Shown here one piece after another: positions 11,989 to 22,888 of a stretch of DNA of 64,000 bases. The stretch spans positions 186,001 to 250,000 of the forward strand of contig LODT01000006.1 in NCBI GenBank assembly GCA_001606155.1, written 5' to 3'. The translations under genes and the position numbers were made by a program. The notes below the pieces were generated by a model. That model was not told the origin of the DNA. It worked only from the letters and a program-made list of their open reading frames with translations, and searched no databases. The DNA comes from Tieghemostelium lacteum (Eukaryota; Evosea; Eumycetozoa; Dictyosteliales; Raperosteliaceae). Numbering within the stretch: position 1 is the first letter of the stretch; the number at the start of each line of letters is the position of its first letter.

Positions 11989-12100
11989 ATAAAATTTTAA
12001 AATCCCCTTCACCACACTTCCCACTTCAAAGCCACTTCACTTTTCATTGAAAAATCTAAATAATTATTGTTTTTTTTTTTTTAAATTTAAATTTACCACG

Positions 12101-13588
12101 ATGGAACAACATCAAGAATCTAATTATTGTTATCTCTTAGAAATTCCTGTTGAAATATTAGAATTAATATTATTAAATTTAGATGATGATAAAGATTTAT
12201 GTAGATTCAGTCAATGTAATCATAAATTGAGAGAAATTGTAGATTGTGATATGGTATGGGATGAAATGTTACTCTACAGATTTCTTTTAACCAGAAATGA
12301 ATGTGAAGATACCTATAAAAAATATATCACAAAGAATAGTAACGCTATTTCAAATTCATCAAAATATGTCTATTCAAAAATGAATGATATATTTATACCA
12401 CATATTTATATATTCTACAGACCAATGAAAGTCATTTGGAATCGTTTAGAGCAATGGATGGTTTCAAAAATACCAGAAATGAAAGAAACTCTTAAAGAAC
12501 CTCTACACCCACTCACTGAGATATTTAACGACAAAAATTTAAAATCTACTACCAACAATAATAATAATAATACAAATGAAGTTAAAGATTTGATAAAGAA
12601 TAATAAGTTTCCAATTGATTATATATGTTCATTATTGATACATAATGGTCAAAATACTGGTGATTTGTCAACACCACTTGGTTTAATGGGTACTATTGCA
12701 TCTTATGGGTACATTACCAGTATCTATTTGATGCCCTATAAAGACTCTGAGATAATCTATCGTAACAACTCAAAAAACACAATTATTGGAAATGGTTGGA
12801 TCATTGCAAAGTCTTATAGTGGTAGATATTATCTATTGGTATTGGTACCATTCCAACACAATGGTGTATCTTATAGTAGAGGTCAAGTTGTATTTTTTGG
12901 AAATTCACTGAAAACTCTCATATTAGTATCTAATAGTTATTTTGAATTCTTGGAATCACATTTGGATAGTATTGAAAGAAAATGCTTTACAATTAGAAGA
13001 GAAGTCTATGGATTGACACTCTATAGATACCCAGAATTCTCAAATTTCATTAGTGAAGGTGTAACTCGTGGTGTCAGAATAAAAGGTTCTGCAGTTTATG
13101 TTCCTGAGAGTGCTCAATCACAAGATACCTTTCCTTTCTTTTACAGAATAACCATTCAAATGGACAAAGATGAAGACCCATCATTTTCATGTAGATTATT
13201 ATCAAGAAGATGGGAAATTCAAAGAGGTCCAAATCAAAATACAGAGGTAACTATCTATCTATCTATCTATACTATATTTATATAATCATTCATTTATTAA
13301 CCATTTTTTATAAAAATATAGATTGTTTGTGGATATGGAGTTATTGGTGAATATCCAACTATTAAACCAGGTATAAAATTTGAATATTGTTCAAGATGTG
13401 ATTTAACTACTGGATATGGTAGTATGTCTGGTTCCTTTTATTTTGTCTCATTAGATAATCCAAATTTTGAGCAAATATTTTCAACTATTGATCCATATGG
13501 AAGAGATATACCTGATCAATCTGATGAAAATCAAGATATATTTCAAGTTATAGTACCTTCATTTGGTTTAACTGTAAACCAAAATTAA
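12101..13588 (+). CDS. fbxo3: FBXO3-like protein: F-box + SUKH (SMI1/KNR4) + ApaG
   Basis: Exons 12101-13246 and 13322-13588 join in phase 0 across a 75-bp intron (GTAACT...ATAG) that contains a short ATCT repeat. The product is 470 residues. I prefer the ATG at 12101 (MEQHQES) to the one at 12047, which would add a Phe-rich stretch translated from an oligo(T) run. Domains: an F-box near residues 10-55 (EIPVEILELILLNLDDDKDL), a SUKH-like domain around the conserved GNGWIIAKSYSGRYYLLVLV, and an ApaG domain at the C-terminus with WEIQRGPNQNTEIVCGYGVIGEYP and PGIKFEYCS. The ApaG domain is completed only when exon 2 is added, which supports the splice. This trio of domains in this order is the mark of FBXO3, a substrate receptor of SCF ubiquitin ligases. 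Confidence 0.9.
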
Positions 13589-13695
13589 TAATCTTATAAT
13601 AATTTGAAATAAAAAGACGATTGTTTCGTGTGTTTAATTTAAAAATAAAAATAGAAGAGTTTATTTTTTTTTAAATTTTTTGTGAGGATTAGAAT

Positions 13696-14379
13696 ATGGA
13701 TAATAACACTAAACAAACATTACAACAAATACCTCTATTAACTGTTAAAGCTTCACCAAGAGACGGTGATAAATGGATTGAAAGATTAAAAGAAGAATAT
13801 CAAGCATTAATTAAAGTAATAATTATTCAAATTGATTACCACAATATTGTATTGGAACTAACTTATAAATGTATATACTAGTACGTAGAAATTAATAAAA
13901 AAGGTGATAATGATTGGTTTACAATTGAATCAAATCAATTAGGTACAAGATGGCAAGGAAAATGTTGGTATATTCATAACTTTAAGAAATATGAATTTGA
14001 TTTAGAATTTGATGTATGTTAGGTTCAAATATCTTTATAATAGGTTATATATTTAATATTGATTGTGTGATTTGTTATTATAGATGCCAGTAACATACCC
14101 AGAAACAGCACCAGAGATTGCAATTCCAGAACTTGAAGGAAAGACAGAGAAAATGTATAGAGGAGGTAAAATTTGTTTAACTGTTCATTTTAAACCATTG
14201 TGGGCAAGAAATGTTCCACATTTTGGTATTGCTCATGCCTTAGCTTTAGGTGTATGTATAATTTATTTTAAAGTAATTAAAAGTATTAGTATTAATACAA
14301 TATTATTCAATAGTTGGCACCATGGTTAGCAGCTGAGGTACCTTATTTAGTAGAGAATAACTTAATTCCTAATAAATAG
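13696..14379 (+). CDS. ufc1: UFM1-conjugating enzyme E2, UFC1
   Basis: Four small exons (13696-13815, 13882-14013, 14084-14251, 14314-14379), all phase 0 and separated by 62-70-bp introns, give 161 residues. They align along their whole length with animal UFC1: [51 protein letters not shown] and [20 protein letters not shown]. The catalytic Cys in GGKICLT is residue 115. UFC1 accepts UFM1 from the E1 UBA5 and passes it to targets such as ribosomal protein uL24 at the ER. The gene follows the FBXO3-like gene by 108 bp and converges on the IQ/WW gene. Confidence 0.95.
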
Positions 14380-14577
14380 ATATAGTAATATTATAGATTT
14401 TAAAAGAAATTTCAATTGGTCTCAATAAGAAAACAAAAAAGAAGTTAAAAAATCAAGTTTAGGATGTATGTGGGTGTAGTATATATTATAGTATATTATA
14501 AATAGTTAATTTGTTATATATATTATATGGTTGGTGTTTTTGGGGTTATGGTTTTTATATATAGTAATACACATCTA

Positions 14578-17544
14578 TTATTTCTTTTTAGTTTTAGATT
14601 TGGATGAAGTTGTTGTACTAGTTGAATTACCAGATTCGTCTGGTAAAATATTCTTTTTAACCAAATCATTTTTGGAAGGTCTTTTCTTTAGGAATTTAGA
14701 TAATACACCTTTTGCTTGTTTTTTAGCTTCTGGGTTTTGAGAAACATCTGCTGGTTTACTCCATTTTGTTGTATCAGTAGCCTCATTATAATAATATTTT
14801 ATACCTTCTTTTGTTACCATTTCTTTCCACTCATTCTTTGCAGCTGCATTAGTGTTGTTAATTACTTTTGGTGCGTTGTTATTACTATTATTATTGTTTG
14901 TAGTGGCAATAGGTGGTGGAATATTAGGTGGTGGTACAGAAGTAGGTGTAGTAATATCAGGTACTAAATGATAAGCATCATCTGAATTCCAAGTTGTCAA
15001 ATTCTGTTCTCTGTGATGATAATATTTTTTACCTTGGTCAGTTACGTATTCTTTCCAACCTGGTTTAATTTCTTTTCTCATTGGAGTTGAAGATAATGTT
15101 GATATTGATGGTGGTGGTTGTGCAATAATGGGTGGTGGTAAATTACCAGCAGATGAAATTAAAGGTGGAGGTAAATTACTAATAGATGGCATATTTGTAG
15201 GTGTTGGTTGTTGTTTGGGTATAAATAAATTTGGGGGTGGAACACCAATAGTTTTTGGTGGTGGAGTATTTAATATAGGTGGTGGTAAATTTCCAGCTGA
15301 CGACATTAAAGGTGGAGGTAAATTTACATTGGATACTTGATTGATAATAGGTGGAGGTAAATTATTATTACCAATAATTGGTGGTGGTATTGACATACCA
15401 ATTGGTTTTGGTAAGTTTCCTGCTGAAGTGTTGATAATTGGTTTTGGCAATTCAGTGTTATTGATGATAGGTGGTGGTAAATTAGTACTACCAATAATTG
15501 GTGGTGGTATACCCATACCAATAGGTTTTGGTAAATTACCACTGGAGGTATTGATAGGTTTAGGTATATTGTTTAGAAGTGGTGGTGGTATGTTACCTGC
15601 TGAATTATTGATAATTGGTTTTGGTAATTCAGTGTTATTGATGATTGGTGGTGGAATTGACATACCAATTGGTTTAGGTAATTCGCTATTGTTATTGATG
15701 ATGGGGGGTGGTATAGACATACCAATAGGTTTAGGTAAATTACCACTGGAGGTATTGATAGGTTTAGGTATATTGTTTAGTAGTGGTGGTGGTATATTTC
15801 CAGCTGAATTATTAATTGGTTTTGGTAAATTTGGAAGTAGTGTTGAGGAGGTATTTAAAGGTTTTGGTATATCTGATAAAATAGGTGGTGGAATACCCAT
15901 TGGTTTAGGTAGAGATGATGTAGAGTTATTTAATGGTTTTGGTAAATCACCTAATATAGGTGGTGGTAATATTGGTGGATTGGGATTTGTAAGATTTGAA
16001 ATGGTAGGTATTATAGGAATTGGTGGTGGTAAATCTGGTATACTACTACTAATAGGAGGTGGAATATTCATTGGAGGTGGTAAATTATTTGGTTTAATAG
16101 AACTGAGTGTAGAAGGAGGTAATCCAATATTTAATGGTTTTGGTAAATTAGTTGGTGTTACTGTTCCTACTGTACCAATGATAGGTGGTGGTAGGATACT
16201 TGATGGTGGTGGAGGTAGATTTGATATATCTGTTGGATTTAATATTGGAGGAGGTGGAGGTAAATCTATAGGTTTAGAATTTAATATTGGCATTGGAGGT
16301 GGAGGTAGATCCACTGAAGTTGTTGTATTTGAAATTGGAGGTGGTAATTGAAATGTATCAACAATTGGTGGAATTGAGTTAATTTGGGGTTTTGCTAAAA
16401 TTGGTGATGAATCTGCAGATGAAGGTAATGAATTGGTTGAATTATGTTTTTGTGAGAATAGCATTGGCGCTAGGATATTTGGTTTCTTTAATTCTGTAAA
16501 AGTTTTAACTTGATCACTGATTTCTAAAGGTGGAGGTATTTCTGAATTATTTTGAATAGCATCATTATTAAATGTTGGTGTTGATTGTGCTGATGTTGAT
16601 GTAGTTGAAGAAGAAGTCGATGGAACCATAAATGAATTTGCTTTCTTTTTAAGTAATAGTGGTGATGGAAATGTTGGTGGTTTTGGTTGATCACTATCAA
16701 TAGGGTCTAGATTAGTTGGTGTAGTTTTTGAAACTGATTTTCTCAATAACTGAGGTGAAAAGAATGGTTGTGGTTCAGGTTTAGTTGGTGGGTCAACATC
16801 TTGACTACGATTCAAAACAGTTTTTCTTAAATTATTTAATGGATTTGAATCTCCACCTCCACTTAGAGCCTGTAATTGTTCTGGTGATCCTATACTATGT
16901 CTATCTTCCTTTAATCTAGGTCTTGCTTTTAGTGTAATCTGTGATGGATCAAATTTTGGAATTGCTGGCATACCCATACCACCAATAAGTGATACCTTGG
17001 GTTGTTGTTGTGTAGTCTCTGTTGTACCATCCTCATTATTTTCACCACTATTACTATCTTCACCACTAAATGAATCTGTTGATACAATTTCTTTAGTTGG
17101 TGGTTTAAATCCTCTAGATGGCCTCTTTCTACCTGCTGCTCCAACTGTTTTTTTAATCTATAATTATTCATTTATAAATAATTTATTAATATTAATATTA
17201 ATTTGATTTTCATTGAAAAAATATCTTGAAAAAAAAAAATAGTAATTCGTTGAAAATGTAAATATACATACAATTGTAAGAGGTGGTGCAGTTGAAGTTG
17301 GAGTTTCTTTTAGCCATCTACTATCAGCTAATAGTTTCTTGTATTGTTGTCTGGCTTTAAAACCTCTATACCATTTCTGAATCATAACAATGGAACGCAT
17401 TGTCAATTTTTTAGTTTTTCTAGCTGTAAATCCTCTCCATATGGACTGAATCTTAATTGCTGCTCTATTTTTGTCTTTTGGTGGTTCATGTTGACTATCA
17501 TCATTGGTGTTAACAATATCTACTACATTTTCATCTACTTCCAT
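14578..17544 (-). CDS. IQ-motif, proline-repeat, tandem WW-domain protein (2 exons)
   Basis: Exon 1 (17544-17272) and exon 2 (17157-14578) join in phase 0 across a 114-bp intron (GTATGT...TATAG), giving 950 residues. Exon 1 carries two IQ-type calmodulin-binding motifs (AAIKIQSIWRGFTARK and SIVMIQKWYRGFKARQ). A basic segment (AAGRKRPSRGFKPP) follows. The central ~450 residues are tandem Pro-rich units of the type NLPKPIGMSIPPPI, which are good EVH1/SH3/WW/profilin ligands. Two WW domains sit near the C-terminus (about 791 GWKEYVTDQGKKYYHHREQN and 867 EWKEMVTKEGIKYYYNEATD), each with the paired Trp, followed by a Lys-rich tail. The WW type resembles FNBP4/PRP40/TCERG1. The pairing with IQ motifs suggests a Ca2+/calmodulin-linked adaptor in actin or splicing biology, but this is inference. 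Confidence 0.85.
15120..16350 (-). repeat. Degenerate tandem coding repeat of Pro-rich units
   Basis: Within the IQ/WW gene the DNA repeats units coding for LPKPIGM(S/G)IPPPII and similar. The repeats are near-identical at places such as 15355-15420, 15480-15540 and 15650-15740. Such DNA is prone to copy-number change. It also keeps the opposite strand open for more than 1 kb (Gly/Ile-rich), which is a by-product and not a gene. Confidence 0.75.
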
Positions 17545-17974
17545 TGTTTAGTGCTCTCAAGATGGTACTTAAGACTAAACTAGATATATGTGTATATATA
17601 AAATAGATTTCACAATAGAGGTGTATAAATAAACAACAATAAACTTAACTATTGGTATTAAGTAGAAAGGTTTTTTGTTTTTAAAAAAAATAAAAAAAAG
17701 TGTGTTAGTAATCGAGATAAAATCGTTAATTAAAAAATCTCAATTAGAGTTTTATAATAATTAAAATGATTTTTTAATTTTGCAAAGATCTACATCAAAA
17801 CAAGTGTTTTTACAAAACATGAACTGATAAACCAGATATTTTTTAATTTAAATCCGTTTATACATATTTCCAATTAATCTTAATACTTTTTTATTATTAA
17901 AAAATCAAAGGGTTATATGATTATACTTCTCCACCTTTTTTAATTTTTAAATGATATATACTATTTATTTGAAT
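17545..17974. other. Intergenic region between IQ/WW gene start and MAPEG gene stop
   Basis: These 430 bp of A/T-rich DNA hold the 5' region of the IQ/WW gene and the 3' region of the MAPEG gene. They include short A/T runs and no credible ORF or RNA gene. Confidence 0.45.
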
Positions 17975-18466
17975 TTAAGCAAATAAATAAGAATCAATTA
18001 AAGTTTTATTACTAAGATAAAAAGTAGTGACAGTTGCAATGGCGATAGTACCAAAAGTAGTGACGGCACCTAAAGTTCTTCCAACACCTTTAAAGTCCTT
18101 TTTAATACCTTGATTGTGAGCAATTCTTGCAATGGTAAATACACCCATTAAAGATTTGAGGAATAGAGGTGAAACTTGGTTGAGTTCCATAATGGCACTT
18201 AATGTCAAAACCAATGGTACATATTCAAAAAAGTTACTGTGTGCACGAATAGAAGCATACATTTTTTCATATTTGTGAATATCAATACTACCAATACTAT
18301 TATCTTTGGATTTAATTACAATATCTCTAATTAATGATTGTGAACCATCTCCCATTAAGCATTTGACTTTTAATCTTTCTTTAATGACATCAACTGATAA
18401 ATATACATAGAATCCTGCTAATATAGATGCGTAGGTACCGGTTATCGGTAATAATGCTAAAACCAT
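17975..18466 (-). CDS. MAPEG-family membrane protein (microsomal GST-like)
   Basis: A 163-residue single-exon protein with about four hydrophobic segments: an N-terminal LALLPITGTYASILAGFYVYLSV-like helix, a second around YVPLVLTLSAIM, and two toward the C-terminus. The signature RAHSNFFEYVPLVL (about residues 74-87) is the MAPEG motif (R-x-H-x-N-x-x-E-x-x-P), whose Arg and Glu help shape the glutathione site. The length suits the YecN/MAPEG subgroup rather than LTC4 synthase. It probably sits in the ER or outer mitochondrial membrane in glutathione-dependent detoxification or lipid-mediator chemistry. The exact substrate cannot be told. Confidence 0.87.
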   Translation of the reverse strand: MVLALLPITGTYASILAGFYVYLSVDVIKERLKVKCLMGDGSQSLIRDIVIKSKDNSIGSIDIHKYEKMYASIRAHSNFFEYVPLVLTLSAIMELNQVSPLFLKSLMGVFTIARIAHNQGIKKDFKGVGRTLGAVTTFGTIAIATVTTFYLSNKTLIDSYLFA

Positions 18467-18666
18467 TCTTTTATAAAATAATTAATTAAAATTAAAAATT
18501 GATAATCAAAAATTAAAAAAAAAAACTAAAAACATAAAATATACTAAATCTATTCTAATTCGAAATCATTTTCTACTTTTAGAAACTAGTTGTTTCATTT
18601 CCCAAAAATCAAAATCCAAATTTATAAATAATTAAATTTATTATGTTTCAAAAATTTGTAAAAACC

Positions 18667-19394
18667 CTATTTTATTTTAAAGTTACCTTTAAAATCCACC
18701 TTTTTGAATAACTGAACATATATACCACAAAATTTTAAAATTTTCGTATTTTTACCATACCCTTCGAAATAAAATAGGTAGATTTGGAATCTCAGATAAT
18801 CTTTGAATACCGAATAGATAGGGTGATGAAAGAGTTGTTGGTCATATGGATTCATAAACTTAGTTATAAAATCATCAACAGGTGAATCATCAGTGATGGA
18901 GATATATTCATTACTGGTAACATGATTGGCATGAATGGAACTAAGAGCAGACAATTTAATTGTTTGACTGGTTATATCCTTGGTTTTTTTTTGTTCTTCT
19001 TTTCTTTTGTTCAAGTTATATTTATTGGTGCAAGAGTCTTTAAGAACACTATTCTCTTTATGTTTTCCCTCATTGAAAGTAATTTAGTCAGGGAGCTATA
19101 ATGCTCAAGATAGGTAGAAACCTTTTGACCTTTGGGTAAAGTGTCATCATTAACATCATAATTTGGTACTGGAATAGATTTACTAGTAGTAGTAGTAGTA
19201 GTGGTAGAATTTAGCAGAAGTGTTGTTGTTATTATTACTTGTGTTATTTGGTCCGATGGTGGGTGATCATGATGATGATACACTGTACTATCAACACTAC
19301 CAGAAATACTATTTACATTACTGTTTCCTGCTGTGGTTGTTGGTGTAGTAGCTCATCCTGATGAAACTGTGGTTGTTTGTGGTCCAGGTGTCAT
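18667..19394 (-). pseudogene. Decayed unrecognised gene next to tRNA locus
   Basis: Three minus-strand frames in a row look coding but do not connect: a Thr/His-rich N-part from the ATG at 19394 with an in-frame stop, a middle part ending at 19011 (KVSTYLEHYSSLTKLLSMRE), and a C-part ending at 18667 (PVDDFITKFMNPYDQQLFHH). The switch from the middle to the last frame falls around 19011-19014. No splice sites that would rescue the order are obvious. I read it as a host gene relic or a poorly assembled gene; the family is not recognised. It lies in a run of degraded sequence leading to the tRNA gene. Confidence 0.45.
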
Positions 19395-19404
19395 AATCTA
19401 ATAT

Positions 19405-19690
19405 TAGTTATATAATAACCCAAGGATGGTAACAGAGATATACATCATCGTAATGATTACAAAACACCTTCAAGAGATACCAATAGACTAAAATAGAGAC
19501 AGAGATAGATAGATAGATATAATGATAGAGATAGGGATTATAAAAGAATCAATGATAGCTCTCAAAGAGTGGTTATCATAGTAATAGAACACCTTCAAGA
19601 GATTCAAATAGAGATTATAATAGAGATGATTATAAGACTCCATCTAGAGACTATAATTTTGATCAAAGATTCACAAGAAATATATGTTAG
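19405..19690 (+). pseudogene. Relic of an Arg/Asp-rich (RD-repeat) coding region
   Basis: Plus-strand frames encode repeated RNDYKTPSRD, DRDRDYKRINDSS and NRTPSRDSNRDYNRDD-like peptides, ending DYNFDQRFTRNIC and a stop at about 19690. The peptides fall in more than one frame with stops between them, so this is a remnant. RD/RS-like repeats of this kind occur in RNA-binding proteins. An AGAT microsatellite lies inside at about 19501-19520. Confidence 0.4.
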
Positions 19691-19878
19691 TCTCTTCTCC
19701 TAGAGTCTCTAATATCTGCTATTCGTGAGAGACAAAAGATTTTTTGGATATTTTTGATTTTTACGACAGAATAAACCAAATTTTTGTATTTCGTATTTTT
19801 ACCATAAATACATAACTGGGCATTCCAGGAGAGGAGAAAAACACAAAAAATTCAGAGGGTATGACGAAATAAAAAAAA

Positions 19879-19949
19879 TGCCTCTTCCTGGAATTGAACC
19901 AGGGTCTAAGCTTTACAAGAGCCTTGTACTGCCACTATACTAAAGAGGA
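19879..19949 (-). tRNA. tRNA-Thr (anticodon UGU), position 1:72 mismatch
   Basis: The minus strand folds as a 71-nt cloverleaf: acceptor strand TCCTCTT pairs with AAGAGGC except at position 1 (T against C72). The D-arm is GTA/TAC with loop TAGTGGCAG. The anticodon stem is AGGCT/AGCTT with loop CTTGTAA (anticodon TGT), the T-arm is CCTGG/CCAGG with loop TTCAATT, and the discriminator is A. The TTCAATT loop and flanking bases form a B box, and an oligo(T) run (19870-19878) directly after the 3' end is a Pol III terminator. There is no encoded CCA. The 1:72 mismatch would normally be G1-C72, so either the gene is slightly decayed or the first base is a variant. Direct repeats lie about 35 bp upstream of its 5' end. 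Confidence 0.8.
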
Positions 19950-19984
19950 TATCTTTTTAACTTCAAAAAAAAACTTTGAAAGTC

Positions 19985-20082
19985 ATTCTGAAAAAGCTAT
20001 CTAAAATGTAAGAATGCTCCTTACCAAGTTACAAGAGTACAATATAGATTAGTATAAAGTATACATAAAAGGTAGTCAGGAA
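19985..20082. repeat. Direct repeat, copy 1 (upstream of tRNA-Thr)
   Basis: About 98 bp from attctgaaaaagctat to ggtagtcaggaa, nearly identical to the copy at 20269-20370 and separated from it by about 187 bp. It begins 35 bp upstream of the tRNA 5' end (on the tRNA's strand). Several dictyostelid retroelements (TRE5/TRE3) target such windows next to tRNA genes, but no coding domain is visible here. Confidence 0.75.
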
Positions 20083-20268
20083 TGGATGACTATCATCTTA
20101 AGACCTTTTAGCGTAACTGTTAATACTTAGTACTTTACAAATACAAATTCTAATACCAGACCATTTTATGGCCCTTTTCAATGTACATAAATAAACTTTA
20201 GATCCAACTCCTACATGTTAGGGGTTTGGGCATAAGGGTATCAATTGGTACGCCTTTAACAAAAAAAA

Positions 20269-20370
20269 ATTCTGAAAAAGCTATGATTTAAATGTAAGAA
20301 TGCTCCTTACCAAGTTACACAAGAGTACAGTATAGATTAGTATAAAGTATACATAAAAGGTAGTCAGGAA
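20269..20370. repeat. Direct repeat, copy 2
   Basis: Second copy, preceded by an A-rich run (aacaaaaaaaaa) as copy 1 is. The two copies share the block ATGTAAGAATGCTCCTTACC and the end block ATACATAAAAGGTAGTCAGG, with a few substitutions and small indels. The origin could be element ends or a local tandem duplication. Confidence 0.75.
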
Positions 20371-21100
20371 AGACCCTAATAGTTTCTACTTCATATGGTA
20401 CTCTAGAAATAAGAAAAACCATGATAAAATGGATAGCTAGGAAGACAAAAATTAAATTTTTACAAGAATATATCCAAAAATAATATATCTGAAGATTAAA
20501 TCTCCCAAAGAGGTCTATTTAATACACCGTCTATATTATTAATTTAGATTAATCTGTGATTTTTTTAAATGGGAGTAAGTCTTAATTAATTATAGTGGTA
20601 TAAGATTTTTTTAAATTAATAATATAATTCCATAGCTTGATGTGTTGTTTCTTTTAGTTTTATAATAGGTCTTTAAAATTAACCTAAAAGTCTTAAAAAC
20701 TTATAATAAAGAAACTCAAATACTGCTAATTAGATAAGAAATTTTTAGTCATTTCTCCTTCTAAATTTAAAATCTATGTTTGTTGTTTAAGAATATATTT
20801 ATTTCATTTCTATATACATATATAAAAATAACCTTTTTTTTTAAAATCTCTTGAGATGCAGAAAGTCAAATGTTATATTTCAAGAGTACAAATATATAAG
20901 ATTTGATATATTAAAAAGAAAAATATAACACTCTTAAGGAAATGAGACAATAGTAATGAAGACACATTTTTTGATATAAAATAAATCTGAGTTTATTTGG
21001 TTGTTATTTTCATAAAACAAACAAACACTATTTTAAATCTGAATAATTTTAAACAACTCTGATAAAAACATTATTCTATTTTTTATAATACATCACTATA
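20371..21100. other. Intergenic region upstream of haloperoxidase-type gene
   Basis: About 730 bp of A/T-rich sequence with no credible ORF. Short repeated motifs such as taattagattaa and ataagattt are present but too simple to interpret. Presumably it contains the promoter of the gene at 21101. Confidence 0.45.
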
Positions 21101-22790
21101 ATGAAAAACAATATTATAACTTTGGTATTTGTTACCATTGCTGCAGTGTTAATTGGTTCTATTAATACAGAGACTGTAAAAGATTACCAAGGTGCCAACA
21201 TTGTAATTCAATGGAATAATGCTCTGTTAACAGGTATTGTTGAGACTAGTCCACCTCCAACTGTAGGTTCGAGATCAATTGCATTGGTACACACTGCAAT
21301 GTACGATGCTTGGGCATTCTATAACTCACCAGCTAGAGGTGTATACATGTTGAGAAATCTCACCAATGGTTATCCACCAACTGATGTTAAATCTGATGAC
21401 ATGAACAAAGCAATATCCTATGCTGCTTATAGAATGGTCTCACAGTTTTATTCAAAATCAATGTATGTATCCTAATATTACTATAAATAGTTAGAAATTA
21501 ATATAAATATTAATTTTATATGAATTTGATAATTCATTGAAACTTGCTTATAGGAATTATTATAATAATCTAATGGGTCAATATGGTTATGATATCAATG
21601 ATAACTCTACCCAAACAAGTTCTGGTCCAAGTGGTGTTGGTAATTTAGCTGCAAAATATACAATGGAAAATAGAGTTAATGATGGATCTAATCAATTGGG
21701 TAATATAAATGAAGGTAAACCATATAGTGATTATACCAATTACTCCCCAGCTAACGATGTTGAACCAGCTCCATTAAGATCTCCAGATAATTGGAAACCA
21801 TTATTAGTACCACAGAAAGATGGTAACTTAAATAAACAATCATTTACAACTCCACATTGGACAATGGTAAGACCATTCTCCATGAAATCCGGTGCCTTTT
21901 TCAGACCCAAAAACCCACCACCTTACGCCAAATTTAATAGTACCAGAGATGATTTAATTAAATCTGCTCAGGAATTGATTGGATTCACATCAAATATAAC
22001 TGATTTTATTAAATCAGTTGCAGAGTATTGGGCTAAAGGTCCAAACACTGTATTAACTCCAGGTCATTGGTGTCAAATTGCTCAATATGTTTCAGAGAGA
22101 GATAAACACTCTGTAGATAAGGATATTAAGTTGTTCTTTATGCTTGGTAATGCTGTTATGGATGCTGGTATTGCATGTTGGGATACCAAGAGATTCTTTG
22201 ATAATGCTCGTCCAGTAACTATGATTCCATATCTCTTTAAAGGAACTATGGTCAATGGATGGCATGGACCTTGTCAAAACCATGTAGACTATGATTTAGC
22301 TGATTGGATTCCATATCAAGACAAATATTTTGTAACACCATCTTTCCCTGATTTCACTAGTGGTCACAGTACATTTAGTGCCTCTGCTGCTAAAGTTCTT
22401 CAAATGTTCACTGGAAGCGATGCATTTGGTGACTCTGTAACTATCAAGAAGGGTTCTTCTCAAATTGAAGCAACATGTTCAGATCCAGTGCCTGCTGAAG
22501 ATATTGTATTGAAATGGGATACCTTTTCAGCAGCCTCCGAACAAGCAGGTCTATCTAGACGTTATGGAGGTATCCATTATGATTTCTCAGATTATACTGG
22601 TAGAGATATGGGTACTAGAGTTGGTGAACAAGTTGTAAAGCGTTCTCGTTTATTATTCAAGGGTGTTGATCCTGATACTAGAACTGTAGTTGATGGTGGT
22701 GATCATGATGATACTCCAAATTCTTCTTCTAAATTAGTTTCCTCAGTTCTTTTATTATCATTGTTACAATTTATTTATTATTTATTCTAA
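21101..22790 (+). CDS. Secreted, probably GPI-anchored vanadium haloperoxidase / PAP2-superfamily enzyme
   Basis: Exons 21101-21462 and 21554-22790 join across a 91-bp intron (GTATGT...TATAG) to give 532 residues. There is an N-terminal signal peptide (about 1-23) and a C-terminal Ser-rich stretch plus hydrophobic tail, typical of GPI anchoring. The vanadate/phosphate pocket of vanadium chloroperoxidase is complete with the right spacing: K333 and R340 (KRFFDNARP), S390-G391-H392 (TSGHSTF), R456 and H462 (RRYGGIH). The family oxidises halides with peroxide, or in phosphatase relatives hydrolyses phosphate esters. A secreted halogenating enzyme would fit the chlorinated signals known in dictyostelids, such as DIF, but extracellular location and substrate are inference. 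The family is mostly bacterial and fungal, so old transfer is possible. Confidence 0.87.
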
Positions 22791-22888
22791 AATATTAGCA
22801 TTATTATAATAAAATTGACAAAATCCTCCCTCACTTGTGTGTTCATTAAAAAAGAAAAAGTTTAATCATTTTTTATTTTTTTTAGTAA

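Noticed and set aside
12047-12100. Upstream ATG extending the FBXO3-like protein
   Set aside because: The extension would encode a Phe run from an oligo(T) tract typical of leaders. The F-box follows naturally from the ATG at 12101.
15341-16351. 336-codon plus-strand ORF rich in Gly/Ile
   Set aside because: It is the exact antisense of the Pro-repeat part of the IQ/WW gene. Repetitive CCA/ATT coding keeps the other strand open, and the peptide has no globular character.
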